Source: Deltaproteobacteria bacterium UBA4427
GTDB taxonomy: Bacteria > Myxococcota_A > UBA9160 > UBA4427
Length of the DNA stretch: 64,000 nucleotides
Assembly: GCA_002390675.1 (NCBI GenBank)
Contig: DGPZ01000181.1
Span: 16,753 to 80,752 of the forward strand
Direction of reading: 5' to 3'
This document shows, in pieces, positions 1 through 8,215 of the stretch. The stretch's first letter is position 1. Every line of letters starts with the position of its first letter. A program made the translations under genes and the position numbers. Below the pieces are notes generated by a model. The model was not told where the DNA came from, did no database searches, and saw nothing but the letters and a program-made list of their open reading frames with translations.

Positions 1-2
1 GC

Positions 3-761
3 GCTTCTGATCGTGCCGGCGCTTGGGCCGGACTTTCCGCCCACGCCTTCGAGTTCGTTTCTCGCGGTGACTTCGTAAACGGCGTGCTCCATCAGCAACC
101 GGGCGGATCCGCCGCGCCGCTCATCTTGGTACTTCACGGCACCGGGAGCGCTGCCGAGTCAAGCGCCCTGGACTTCGCAGCCGACTGGGTCAGGGCCGGA
201 TTCTCGGTCGCACGTATCGACCTCCCCCTGCATGGACGGCGCGCAAGCCCCAAACTGTCAGACCGGCTCGTAGCGGGCTACCGAAGCCTGGCCTCAGACC
301 AACCGCTCGACGCCGATACGCGTGCGCTCGTCGAGGAATTCGCGCGGCAGTCGATCTCCGATATATCCCGAGCAGCACAGGCCCTCGGCAAACTCGACAA
401 TATCGACGCGAGCCAAATCGCCCTCGTCGGAATCGGCGTCGGAGGAACCGCTGCGCTGTGGGCAGCCAATCACATCTCAGGCCTACGAGGCTGTGTCGTC
501 TCTGGTGGAGCGGGTCGTTTCGCGGATTCGGAGCTGGACCCGATTTCCGAGTTCGATGCCGCGAGTCAGCGGAACGTCTCATCCCTCATTCTGGCGCCGT
601 CCGGCGAATCCGAGATTCCCGCCACGAGCCAGACCGCCTTCTTTGAGGCTCTTCCCGAGCCGAAACGCCGAGTGGACGTCGCTGCATCCGACCGCAACGG
701 GGGCCTCGCCAGCGACGCGGTCAGTGTCATCGGCGATTTCCTCAAAGAGACACTCGCCTAA
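3..761 (+). CDS. alpha/beta-hydrolase-like protein, 5' end outside window
   Basis: The frame is open to the left edge, so the true start lies upstream; 252 residues are visible. A GTG at 84 could be mistaken for the start, but the sequence before it (..FEFVSRGDFVNG..) is continuous with the fold. The core shows a first strand and oxyanion loop (LILVLHGTG), a typical R-I-D-L-P-L-H-G segment, and a nucleophile-elbow position reading V-G-I-G-V-G-G. In active family members the elbow is G-x-S-x-G; here the serine position appears to be glycine, so this may be a non-catalytic relative of dienelactone-hydrolase/acyl-peptidase-type proteins. It converges with the minus-strand EI24 gene. The fold is likely; the activity is unknown. 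Confidence 0.6.
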   Translation, partial: ASDRAGAWAGLSAHAFEFVSRGDFVNGVLHQQPGGSAAPLILVLHGTGSAAESSALDFAADWVRAGFSVARIDLPLHGRRASPKLSDRLVAGYRSLASDQPLDADTRALVEEFARQSISDISRAAQALGKLDNIDASQIALVGIGVGGTAALWAANHISGLRGCVVSGGAGRFADSELDPISEFDAASQRNVSSLILAPSGESEIPATSQTAFFEALPEPKRRVDVAASDRNGGLASDAVSVIGDFLKETLA

Positions 762-819
762 TATCTCCGCGCCCGATCGATCATGCCGAGCTAAGGCTCA
801 ATTGACCCATTCGGTCCAA

Positions 820-1641
820 TCAAGCCCTTTCGATCGCAACTTCCGTACGCGTCCGCAGAACCAGTAGTGTGCCCGCCGTCACGAGCGACGGCATGACGAC
901 CAGGTTAAGTCCCGGCACCACGCAGGATACGAATGCCACTCCGCCGAAGCCGACCATCGTCGGTAGATGCTCGCGCAGCCATACTCGACGCTCGCGAAAC
1001 GAAATACCGCGACGGTCTAGAGCGAAGCCCGCGTAGTCCAGGGGCAGGAAGAGCACCGTGATCGCGACGAGCAGCGGGCTTGTCAGCAGATGCGCACCGG
1101 GCAGCGCTATGCCCACGAGAGTCAACCCGACCCAAATGCCGCCGAGGAAGCCGAGCCTCTGAAGCTCCGCTCCGAAGCTGCGAATCGTGTCGCCCAGGAG
1201 ATCGGCTAAGCCCTCGGTCTCGTCGACGGCTTTTCCGAGCACAATCGCTTCGACCCTTTCAGAAAGCGCATCCAGAAAAGGTGCCGCCGCTAAATTCGAT
1301 AGCAGCAAAGCAGCGATCAGGGTCACCATGAAGCTCACAATCACAGCGATCCAACGGAGCAGGAAGAAGAGCACTTGCCCTGGACCGACCCATATCCAGG
1401 TCCACCAAGTCGTGGCTTCTAGATGCGGGAATACGCCCTGAAAAACCGAATGGATCTCGTCGAGCTGAACCCAGAATATTGCACCCGCGGTCCCCACCGA
1501 CACGGTCGCGAATAGCACCGGTACCAGAGCGAGCATCCAAAGATTCGAATGACCACGAAGAAATCGCCAGCCCTCGGAGAGCAGCGATACACCCGCCCCA
1601 AAACGGCTCAACAATCCAGCATCTTCAATCGACTGCGCCAC
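820..1641 (-). CDS. EI24/CysZ-like multi-pass membrane protein
   Basis: The 273-aa protein has several long hydrophobic stretches: one after the N-terminal amphipathic part (LWMLALVPVLFATV), one near FLLRWIAVIVSFMVTLIAALL, and two in the C-terminal half. It also has the P-L-D-Y-A-G-F-A-L-D-R-R-G motif region typical of the EI24 (former DUF540) family that includes CysZ sulfate permeases. The GTG start is preceded by a strong GAGGAGG ribosome site 4 bases away. It lies 34 bp downstream of the phosphohexomutase gene and is probably co-transcribed with it. Sulfate transport is only one possibility; many EI24 proteins outside gammaproteobacteria have no known substrate. Confidence 0.7.
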   Translation of the reverse strand: MAQSIEDAGLLSRFGAGVSLLSEGWRFLRGHSNLWMLALVPVLFATVSVGTAGAIFWVQLDEIHSVFQGVFPHLEATTWWTWIWVGPGQVLFFLLRWIAVIVSFMVTLIAALLLSNLAAAPFLDALSERVEAIVLGKAVDETEGLADLLGDTIRSFGAELQRLGFLGGIWVGLTLVGIALPGAHLLTSPLLVAITVLFLPLDYAGFALDRRGISFRERRVWLREHLPTMVGFGGVAFVSCVVPGLNLVVMPSLVTAGTLLVLRTRTEVAIERA

Positions 1642-1675
1642 GAGACCTCCTCGGACGGGACTCTACCGAACCCGG

Positions 1676-3034
1676 CTACTTCGGCGATCCTCCGGTCCCG
1701 AGGTCCTGAATCCGGCCAAGAATTTCGTCCCGCCGACGTTCCATCTCGGTTGCGGTATCCGCTTCGAGATTGAGACGCAGAACCGGCTCCGTATTCGACG
1801 GACGGATATTGAACCACCAGGTCGGATACCGAATGAGCAATCCATCGAGCCTAGAGACTTCCGGCGCATCTGTATGTTCGCCAGCAATCGTATCTATCAC
1901 GTGATCCGTATCCGCAACGCGACTATTGATCTCACCACTCGCAGAATAACACCGGAGCGGTTCGACCAGCTCGCGAAGCGGTCGCCCTTCGGCACCTAAC
2001 ACATCAAGCATTGCTACCAGCGCGGCGGTTCCGTCGTCCGCAATTAGGTTTTTCGAGAACCGAAAATAGAGATGACCGGAAAGCTCGCCTGCAAAGGCGG
2101 CGCCCTCCTCTCGCATCTGAGCCTTCACGAAAGAGTGGCCGACTCGGCACATGCCTGCGACGCCGCCCGCTCGTTCAACTTCTTCAGCGACAACTCGACT
2201 CGAGCGCAGGTCATAGAGGATTCGAGCACCCGGCTCTTTTGCTAAGACGCGTCGCGCGATCAGTGCCGTCGCCAGATCCGCCGAGACCGGATCCCCCTCC
2301 CCGTCCACGAAAACGGCTCGGTCGCCATCGCCATCAAAGGCAACTCCGAAGTCCGCGCCTTCACGCCGCACGACATCAGAAACATCCTGCAAGTTTTCAA
2401 GCTTAAGCGGATCGGCTTCGTGATTCGGAAACGTTCCGTCCGGCTCAAAATAAAGTTCGACAACATCGATGGGCAAAGCATCGAGCACCGGCCCTAGCCC
2501 CGCCGCTGCCATGCCGTTGCCGCAATCGATGACCACCTTCAACGGCGGCCTTTGTTCACCGACTGAGAGCGCGTGCGCCGCGTAGCCCTCGAGCACATTG
2601 TGTTCGGCAATTCCACCGCGCTGCGAGGCCTTCGCGGCCTCGCGCCGCTTGGGCACGAGCGCCTCGATATCTTTCAAGCCACTGTCTTCCCCAACGGGGA
2701 CAGCGTGCGCACGACAGATCTTGAACCCGTTGTACTCGCCCGGATTGTGCGATGCAGTCACCATCACGCCGGCGTTCGCGGAAAGCTGTTCGACTCCGAA
2801 ATAGAGCATCGGCGTGGCGACCAACCCGAGATCCAAAACGTCGAGCCCCTCGTCCCGGATTCCGTCGATCAACGCGGCGGTGAGTTCCGGCGAATGGCTG
2901 CGCGCATCCCGCCCCACCGCAATCGGGCCGGACTCCATGAATGCCGCGATGGCCCGGCCGATCGAGTAGGCCTTTTCGGCGTTGAGGTCGTCCGGGACGA
3001 TGCCCCGGATATCGTAGGCCTTGAAGAGTGCCAT
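1676..3034 (-). CDS. phosphomannomutase/phosphoglucomutase
   Basis: This 452-aa alpha-D-phosphohexomutase interconverts hexose 6- and 1-phosphates for nucleotide-sugar and envelope polysaccharide synthesis. All four active-site loops are visible: the phosphoserine loop TASHNP at residues 93-98 (Ser95), the metal loop DGDGDR, the sugar-specificity loop G-E-L-S-G-H, and the phosphate-binding loop RPSNTEP near the C-terminus. The open frame extends about 95 codons further upstream, but that part is low-complexity Arg/Ser sequence. The ATG at 3034 begins the conserved M-A-L-F-K-A-Y-D-I-R-G start, so I chose it. It resembles AlgC/ManB bifunctional enzymes. It is divergent from tatA and followed by the EI24 gene. 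Confidence 0.9.
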   Translation of the reverse strand: MALFKAYDIRGIVPDDLNAEKAYSIGRAIAAFMESGPIAVGRDARSHSPELTAALIDGIRDEGLDVLDLGLVATPMLYFGVEQLSANAGVMVTASHNPGEYNGFKICRAHAVPVGEDSGLKDIEALVPKRREAAKASQRGGIAEHNVLEGYAAHALSVGEQRPPLKVVIDCGNGMAAAGLGPVLDALPIDVVELYFEPDGTFPNHEADPLKLENLQDVSDVVRREGADFGVAFDGDGDRAVFVDGEGDPVSADLATALIARRVLAKEPGARILYDLRSSRVVAEEVERAGGVAGMCRVGHSFVKAQMREEGAAFAGELSGHLYFRFSKNLIADDGTAALVAMLDVLGAEGRPLRELVEPLRCYSASGEINSRVADTDHVIDTIAGEHTDAPEVSRLDGLLIRYPTWWFNIRPSNTEPVLRLNLEADTATEMERRRDEILGRIQDLGTGGSPK

Positions 3035-3252
3035 GTTCGAATTTCCATTTTCCGTCGCCGTCGGGGGCGAGCTATTGAGTGACTGTACCGTGGGAATGCG
3101 CGAAAGCCGCCTTGCGGCACCGGAGGAATGCATTCTGTGACTTCTGAGAGGTCCAATTTGTCGGGCGCTGCGATTCGCTGCGCTTGACCGTGAGACTCCC
3201 CAGCGGCAACATGCGTCTCGACCGCGCCGTGTCGGCGCGACAGGAGACACGG

Positions 3253-3456
3253 ATGTTCGGATTGGGACCCATGGAGCTCGGGATAATTCTCGTGATCGTG
3301 GTCGTGCTCTTTGGCGCACGTCGGCTTCCCGAGATCGGCTCCGGCTTCGGCAAGGCGATAAAGAACTTCAAGTCCGGCCTTTCTGGGGAGGACGAGATCG
3401 ACGTGACCCCCGAGAACGAAAAGGTCGGAGACAAGGCCCAAGACAAAACGGACTAG
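3253..3456 (+). CDS. tatA: Sec-independent translocase subunit TatA/TatE
   Basis: The 67-aa protein has the TatA layout: a short N-terminus (MFGLGPMELG), a single transmembrane helix (IILVIVVVLFG), the hinge A-R-R-L-P-E-I-G, then an amphipathic helix (SGFGKAIKNFKSGLSG) and an acidic tail. It would polymerise in the inner membrane to let folded twin-arginine substrates pass. I chose the ATG at 3253 rather than the upstream GTG at 3184, because AGGAGA lies 6 bases before it and the family N-terminus starts here. No tatB or tatC is adjacent, so these must be elsewhere. Confidence 0.9.
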   Translation: MFGLGPMELGIILVIVVVLFGARRLPEIGSGFGKAIKNFKSGLSGEDEIDVTPENEKVGDKAQDKTD

Positions 3457-3490
3457 CTTGCCGCTTTAGAGGTCCAACTCGGTTTTCCAG

Positions 3491-5158
3491 CTACGGCTCT
3501 GATTGGTAAGCGCCCAGCTGCCGCTCTCGCTGGTTTGCAGCATCCTCCGACGTCGGGATAATCGGAGCACTGTCCGGAGCGGCGAAAGCCAAGGGGGCTA
3601 TTCGTGGTTGGCCCACTTCCAATTCGAACCGAGTGGCCTTATCAGGCAAGCGGGCTTCGAGTATCAACGCTTCGAAGGGCCGTACCTCACCCGGTGCGAG
3701 TGGCGTCGCCGCAAACCGTCGCGATCCAGCAGCAGCTTGCTCACGCAAGAACTCACTCGGAGCCTCTCGCAGAACGGATTCTTCGACTGGAACACCCGCC
3801 ACGATCGTAGGCACAGCGAGCCTCGCTCCCTCACCGTCGAGCAGCGCTATCTCCACGCTTCCCGGCCAGACGGCCAGCGTCCCGGTATTGCGGAGTTCAC
3901 CCATCAATCGAAGTACTGGCCCCGCACGACTCGTGTCGACCCAGCTCGACTCGAGCGTCTGTGCAGTGAGCGGGCCGCTAATCACGGTTTGCTGCGCCTC
4001 CGACCATCTTCCGGACTCCGCAACTAGGCCGAGGTATCCGACCGCAAGAACAGCCGCCGCAGAGAACGCCCAACCGACGAGTCGCGCAAGCTGCCCGACC
4101 GGTCCCATCACCAAAGAAGAATTCGCGAGATCCATGTCGTAAACCGAATCATCGAAAACCTCTGCATCCGAAAAGAAGTCGCCCTCGTCGACAGATTCCG
4201 GGATGACATTCGCCGCGTCTGTACGAGCCGCTGACACTGCGAAGTCGTCACTCCCGACGAGATCCCACCCTTCAGGATCGCCCAGGTCGTCGCTCTGCCC
4301 GGTTCCCGAGTAGGTCCCGACACAATCGCTACCAAGTTCGGAACTCGTCCCCTCTGCGTCTCCGCATGCGATAGTCCTGTACTGAGGGTCCTCATCTTCC
4401 ATCAGTGACGAAAAATCATCCACCGAGCCGAAGCGCGATTCATCTCGCGAGACGGCCGGCCCAGGATGAGCCTCGGCGGCCATCGAAGGAAATTCTACGC
4501 TGGGTGCGACCGGACTGTCCGTGTCCAGTCGAATCCCCGAACCGCCGTTCGCCGATTCTTCAGTCACCACCGAAATCTGGGGTACATCGATCGCTTCCGC
4601 CGAAACGTACGCCTGCATCTCGCCCGAAGCGAAAGGATCAAAGCCCTCGTTGTCGAAGGAGCCCGCGGATCCGAAATCACTCCCGGACGCCCCTGCACCA
4701 ATCGTATCGGAGACCTCTCCGGACAAACCTTCGTCTGGGTCCATCGATAAGTCTTCATCGAGTTCATCGCCCTCGACTCGAATATCTTTGGAAAACTGCC
4801 AGTCTTCTTCATCCTCGAGCGCGAAATCGAGACCGGCATCAGGCGTCACTTCGGGCTCGGGGATCGGTTCTGGTTCCGGGGGCGCCACGGACATCGACTC
4901 CGTGATGCACGGCGTTTCGCTTCCCAGCCCATCCCACTCGCTCTCGTTCAAGTCTTCGGAAGCAGCGAGGCCCGCAAAATCAGGATTCGCCGCCGCTTCC
5001 TGCGCCAGGTCGTGGACCGCTTCGGTTTGGCTCGCGGACGGGTTGGGCAAAAAGAAGGCGTGTTTACACCGGGAGCATCGTACCCGCGCTCCGCTCGCCG
5101 GAATCCGCGATTCATCGAGCTCGAAGCTCGTCGTACATTCATCGCAAGTTACGATCAA
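3491..5158 (-). CDS. MJ0042-type zinc-ribbon protein with DUF3426-like C-terminus
   Basis: From a TTG start at 5158 (GGGAG seven bases upstream) the protein is 555 aa. It opens with a zinc ribbon of the MJ0042 type: C5-x2-C8 and C28-x2-C31. About 300 residues of acidic, low-complexity linker rich in Asp, Glu, Ser and Gly follow, then one transmembrane helix near residues 357-379 and a C-terminal domain of about 175 residues resembling DUF3426 (strands such as RLMGELRNTGTLAVWPGSVEIALLDG, split here by the F-x-A-x-x-L pattern later). The frame stays open to 5335, but that part lacks family character. It is divergent from the ArsA-like pair. Function is unknown for the family; a membrane-anchored sensor or assembly factor is a guess. 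Confidence 0.7.
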   Translation of the reverse strand: MIVTCDECTTSFELDESRIPASGARVRCSRCKHAFFLPNPSASQTEAVHDLAQEAAANPDFAGLAASEDLNESEWDGLGSETPCITESMSVAPPEPEPIPEPEVTPDAGLDFALEDEEDWQFSKDIRVEGDELDEDLSMDPDEGLSGEVSDTIGAGASGSDFGSAGSFDNEGFDPFASGEMQAYVSAEAIDVPQISVVTEESANGGSGIRLDTDSPVAPSVEFPSMAAEAHPGPAVSRDESRFGSVDDFSSLMEDEDPQYRTIACGDAEGTSSELGSDCVGTYSGTGQSDDLGDPEGWDLVGSDDFAVSAARTDAANVIPESVDEGDFFSDAEVFDDSVYDMDLANSSLVMGPVGQLARLVGWAFSAAAVLAVGYLGLVAESGRWSEAQQTVISGPLTAQTLESSWVDTSRAGPVLRLMGELRNTGTLAVWPGSVEIALLDGEGARLAVPTIVAGVPVEESVLREAPSEFLREQAAAGSRRFAATPLAPGEVRPFEALILEARLPDKATRFELEVGQPRIAPLAFAAPDSAPIIPTSEDAANQRERQLGAYQSEP

Positions 5159-5400
5159 ACCACTGCTCCCGAAGATCGCGCGCCGCCGGCTAGCTCGAAG
5201 GCGGTCTTCGGTCGCGGCGGGACGGAAAAACGCAGTAACAAGTGAATGTTTCGGAGAATTACGCATGTTCCTTGAGCTGACTGATGAGAATCCACCCTCG
5301 ATCGCGGAGAGAGCCGCAGTCCGGGCTAGACTCATCGGTTGACGAAGGGTTTTTCCCTCCGACCAACGTCCTCCACCCCGAGCCCCCCGGAGACCCTAAC

Positions 5401-6393
5401 ATGAGTGTCGTCCCGCCTTCGCTCCTTGAGCGGCGGCTGATCATCGTCACAGGCAAGGGCGGCGTCGGGAAGACGTCCATCGCCTGCGCAGTCGCTGACG
5501 CCGCCCGGCGCAAAGGAAAACGGGTCCTGTTGGTGGAAACCGCGCCCGTAGAGGCCGCCGCCGCTCGGTTCGAGCTGAAGCCGATTCCGGTGGGATACGC
5601 GGGGCGAACGCTCCGCCCGGGACTTCATGTCATGGGCATGGATCCTCACCAAGCACTTGCCGAATATGCGCGGCTGCAGATCGGCCTTGGGCTGATCACA
5701 GACCGCGTGCTCAAAACCCAGGCATTTCGCGAGCTACTCGATGCCGCGCCGGGTTGGCGAGAGCTGATTACTCTCGGGAAAATCTGGCAGGTCGAACAAA
5801 GCACAGAGCGAGGCGGGCGCCCCGCCTACGATCTGATCGTGGTCGATGCGCCGGCCACGGGCCACGGCATCACCTTTCTCGATGTCCCCCGGGTCGTACA
5901 GCAAGCCGTTCGCACCGGCCCTTTGATGCGCCATGCGAGCTGGGTCGAGGAGCTCATCCACGATCGCGAGCGAACCGTGATGTTGCCGGTCACCTTGGCC
6001 GAGGAATTGCCGGTCAGCGAAACAATTGAACTCGTTGCGCGCGCCCGAACCGAAATCGATTTAGAAATCGACCGCATCGTCGTTAACCGCATGCCCGAGG
6101 CGCCCCCGACAGGACTGAGTGCGTCGCTTGCAAGGCTGCCCAAGGACCTCGCATTCAAAGTCCTTCCGGAACCTACTGTTTTGGCCGAGTTCGCAGGCGA
6201 CGCAATCGCCCGAGCCACCCACGCCTTGCACGAACGCTCGCGCGTTTCGACCGAATGTGGTCTGCCTATCGTCGACGTACCCGTCGTGCCCGGCGGATTC
6301 GGGCCCGAGATCGATTGGTCAACGCAAGCCGACCTCGTGCTTGAACCCCCGTCATGGCCTAACGCTGGAAATATTGGAGAGGATGCAGCATGA
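5401..6393 (+). CDS. ArsA/Get3-like ATPase, first of a tandem pair
   Basis: This 330-aa SIMIBI-class ATPase has the deviant Walker A motif G-K-G-G-V-G-K-T at residues 18-25, including the signature lysine that acts across the dimer in ArsA/Get3. The A-loop equivalent of the family motif DTAPTGH appears as VDAPATGH, followed by the helical substrate-lobe region. The ATG at 5401 follows GGAG; the open frame upstream (from 5284) is not conserved-looking. It overlaps the second ATPase by 4 bp (ATGA), which predicts translational coupling and a complex. No arsB, arsR or arsD is nearby, so arsenite export is unlikely. It resembles the tandem pairs of actinobacteria (Rv3679/Rv3680 type). Confidence 0.85.
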   Translation: MSVVPPSLLERRLIIVTGKGGVGKTSIACAVADAARRKGKRVLLVETAPVEAAAARFELKPIPVGYAGRTLRPGLHVMGMDPHQALAEYARLQIGLGLITDRVLKTQAFRELLDAAPGWRELITLGKIWQVEQSTERGGRPAYDLIVVDAPATGHGITFLDVPRVVQQAVRTGPLMRHASWVEELIHDRERTVMLPVTLAEELPVSETIELVARARTEIDLEIDRIVVNRMPEAPPTGLSASLARLPKDLAFKVLPEPTVLAEFAGDAIARATHALHERSRVSTECGLPIVDVPVVPGGFGPEIDWSTQADLVLEPPSWPNAGNIGEDAA

Positions 6394-7598
6394 GCCACTC
6401 CTCGGCCGGCTTTTCACTTCCAGAAGCGCTCGAGTCCGCCGGCGTGATCGTATGCGCCGGCACCGGTGGTGTTGGCAAGACAACGCTCGCAGCTTCGCTC
6501 GCACTTCGAGCCGCGTGCTTGGGGCGACGCACTCTCGTCCTCACAATTGATCCCGCGAGACGACTAGCCGATGCGCTAGGCATCGAGACACTCTCCGACG
6601 AACCGGCTGAAATCGACCTCCAAGCTATCAACAAGGGCCTGCGTTCAACCGGCGGATCGTTGTCCGCCATGATGCTGGACCCAAAGCCGACCTTCGACCG
6701 CCTTGTCGACCGCCTAACAGACAACAAAGAATCGCGACAGCGCATCCTGGACAACCGCTTCTACCAGCATCTCTCGGAGGCCCTCGCAGGAAGCGCCGAA
6801 TACGCTGCCATGGAGCAAGTTAATGAGGTGGTCGAATCCGAGGACTACGACCTCGTCGTCGTAGACACGCCCCCCGCGAGCCACGCCCTCGATTTCCTGG
6901 CTGCGCCCCGCAGGCTCCGCGCCTTCCTCGAAGGGCGCTTCGTAGGCACACTCCTCAAACCGACGATGTCCGCCGGACGATTCGGATTCCGGGTTTTCGG
7001 ACGCCCGCTTCACCTCATGCTCGGCTTGATCGAACGAATCGGCGGCAGCGGTTTTCTCGACGACTTGTCCGAGTTTCTGTCCGCCGTATCCGGGATCGCC
7101 GACGGTTTTCTCGATCGGGCCCTTCGCGTTGAGAAGATTCTATTAGGGGAGTCGACCCGATTCATTTTGATCGGCGGCGCACGCTCCGGCACCGAGCCTG
7201 GCACGCTTGAGTTTCTAGACGAACTAAAAACGCTCGATGCGAAATTGGCGGCGATCGTCTTGAACCGCGTCTCGCCCTGGCCCCTCTCTGAATCGGCAGA
7301 AGCCTGGCTCGCGCGTGCCGATGGGCAAGGCATGCTCGACGACAAACGGAGGCTCGCAGAAATCTTTGGCGCAGTCGACGCAGACAAATCACGTGATCAA
7401 GCCGAGGCTATTTCAAGAATATTGCGCGAAAGCGCTATCGCGCGCTCCGACGCCAACCAATCTCGCTCGCTGCTCGCCGCCCGCGCTGCATCGAGCGGCA
7501 TTGAGTGTCACCTGATCGATGAACACCCGGTCGGAATCGACCGGCTACCGAGCCTCTTCTCCCTCACCGAGCCCCTCTTCAAAGAGACTTCCGCATGA
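6390..7598 (+). CDS. ArsA/Get3-like ATPase, second of a tandem pair
   Basis: This 402-aa protein is the second ArsA-family ATPase. Its P-loop is G-T-G-G-V-G-K-T (residues 24-31): the position of the signature lysine is threonine, unlike its partner. Family motifs LTIDPARRLADALG and VVDTPPASHALDFL are clear; the latter aligns with the DTAPTGH switch of ArsA. A hydrophobic helical lobe follows near residues 175-240. It starts inside the stop codon of the first ATPase and its own stop overlaps the next gene. I infer that the two products form a heterodimer with one complete and one atypical nucleotide site. The substrate is unknown (tail-anchored proteins, metabolites or anions are possible). 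Confidence 0.85.
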   Translation: MSHSSAGFSLPEALESAGVIVCAGTGGVGKTTLAASLALRAACLGRRTLVLTIDPARRLADALGIETLSDEPAEIDLQAINKGLRSTGGSLSAMMLDPKPTFDRLVDRLTDNKESRQRILDNRFYQHLSEALAGSAEYAAMEQVNEVVESEDYDLVVVDTPPASHALDFLAAPRRLRAFLEGRFVGTLLKPTMSAGRFGFRVFGRPLHLMLGLIERIGGSGFLDDLSEFLSAVSGIADGFLDRALRVEKILLGESTRFILIGGARSGTEPGTLEFLDELKTLDAKLAAIVLNRVSPWPLSESAEAWLARADGQGMLDDKRRLAEIFGAVDADKSRDQAEAISRILRESAIARSDANQSRSLLAARAASSGIECHLIDEHPVGIDRLPSLFSLTEPLFKETSA

Positions 7599-8089
7599 CC
7601 CAAGAATTCGACGAGGCGGTCGGACGGGCACGGGAACACCTTCGTCGCGCGACTCTCGAAGGACTCGAGGCGGCAACCGCGTTGCTGGAAGCGGCTTCTT
7701 CGGTCAGCGGAACCGGCCCGGCCACGGAAGGCATTTCGGCGGATCTGCTTCGCGGAATCGAGCGCATCCTACATGGGCTCCGCTCGAATGGTCGCTTCGC
7801 GTTTCCCGAAGCCGTCACGGGGCCCCTCGAAGAGGCTCTCGCAAGGGAAATTGCGCGCTGGGAAATCCGGTCCAAATCCGATCAAGCAGCGAGACCGGTG
7901 CTGCGCGCCTTTCTCGGCTTGCGCGAGCTTCTATGGGAGCTCGGCATGAGAACCACGCAAACTGCATCCAGTCAAACGGACTCAACCGCTTCGTCGACGA
8001 ATGCGCCATCTGGTGACGGACCTGCCAAAAACAGTGAGGAAGCCCCGCCGCGCAAGCGACGCGTACAGAGATTCGATGTCGAGGAATGA
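7595..8089 (+). CDS. small helical protein of unknown function linked to ArsA-like pair
   Basis: The 164-aa protein overlaps the preceding ATPase gene by 4 bp, so it is the third member of the same operon. Residues 1-110 are predicted mainly helical (runs such as AREHLRRATLEGLEAATALLEAA). The tail from about 120 is Ser/Thr-rich and ends in a basic RKRRVQRFDVEE-like patch. No motif or membrane segment is recognisable. The end of the helical part (ARPVLRAFLGLRELLWELG) is amphipathic and could be a protein contact. The coupling suggests an adaptor or regulator of the ATPase pair, but that is inference from position only. Confidence 0.6.
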   Translation: MTQEFDEAVGRAREHLRRATLEGLEAATALLEAASSVSGTGPATEGISADLLRGIERILHGLRSNGRFAFPEAVTGPLEEALAREIARWEIRSKSDQAARPVLRAFLGLRELLWELGMRTTQTASSQTDSTASSTNAPSGDGPAKNSEEAPPRKRRVQRFDVEE

Positions 8090-8215
8090 GTTGAATAATG
8101 AAGCAGGGATCGCGGAACGCACCGCGATCGCGCGCTGGGCGCTTAATTCTCGAGAAGACGCGACTCGAAAGCGTACAAGAGAGAGTTGAGCGGGATCTCG
8201 CGCTAGACTCTTGTG

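Noticed and set aside
4521..5342. 273-codon plus-strand open frame opposite the zinc-ribbon gene
   Set aside because: Ser/Pro/Arg-rich shadow of the acidic linker on the other strand; the minus-strand frame has a zinc ribbon and membrane helix.
6390..7598. Arsenite resistance operon
   Set aside because: ArsA-like ATPases alone do not show this; no arsB/acr3, arsC, arsD or arsR is nearby.
8108..8129. Hairpin GATCGCG/CGCGATC before phaR as a terminator
   Set aside because: 7-bp stem with an 8-base loop and no T-run; may be a chance GC palindrome.
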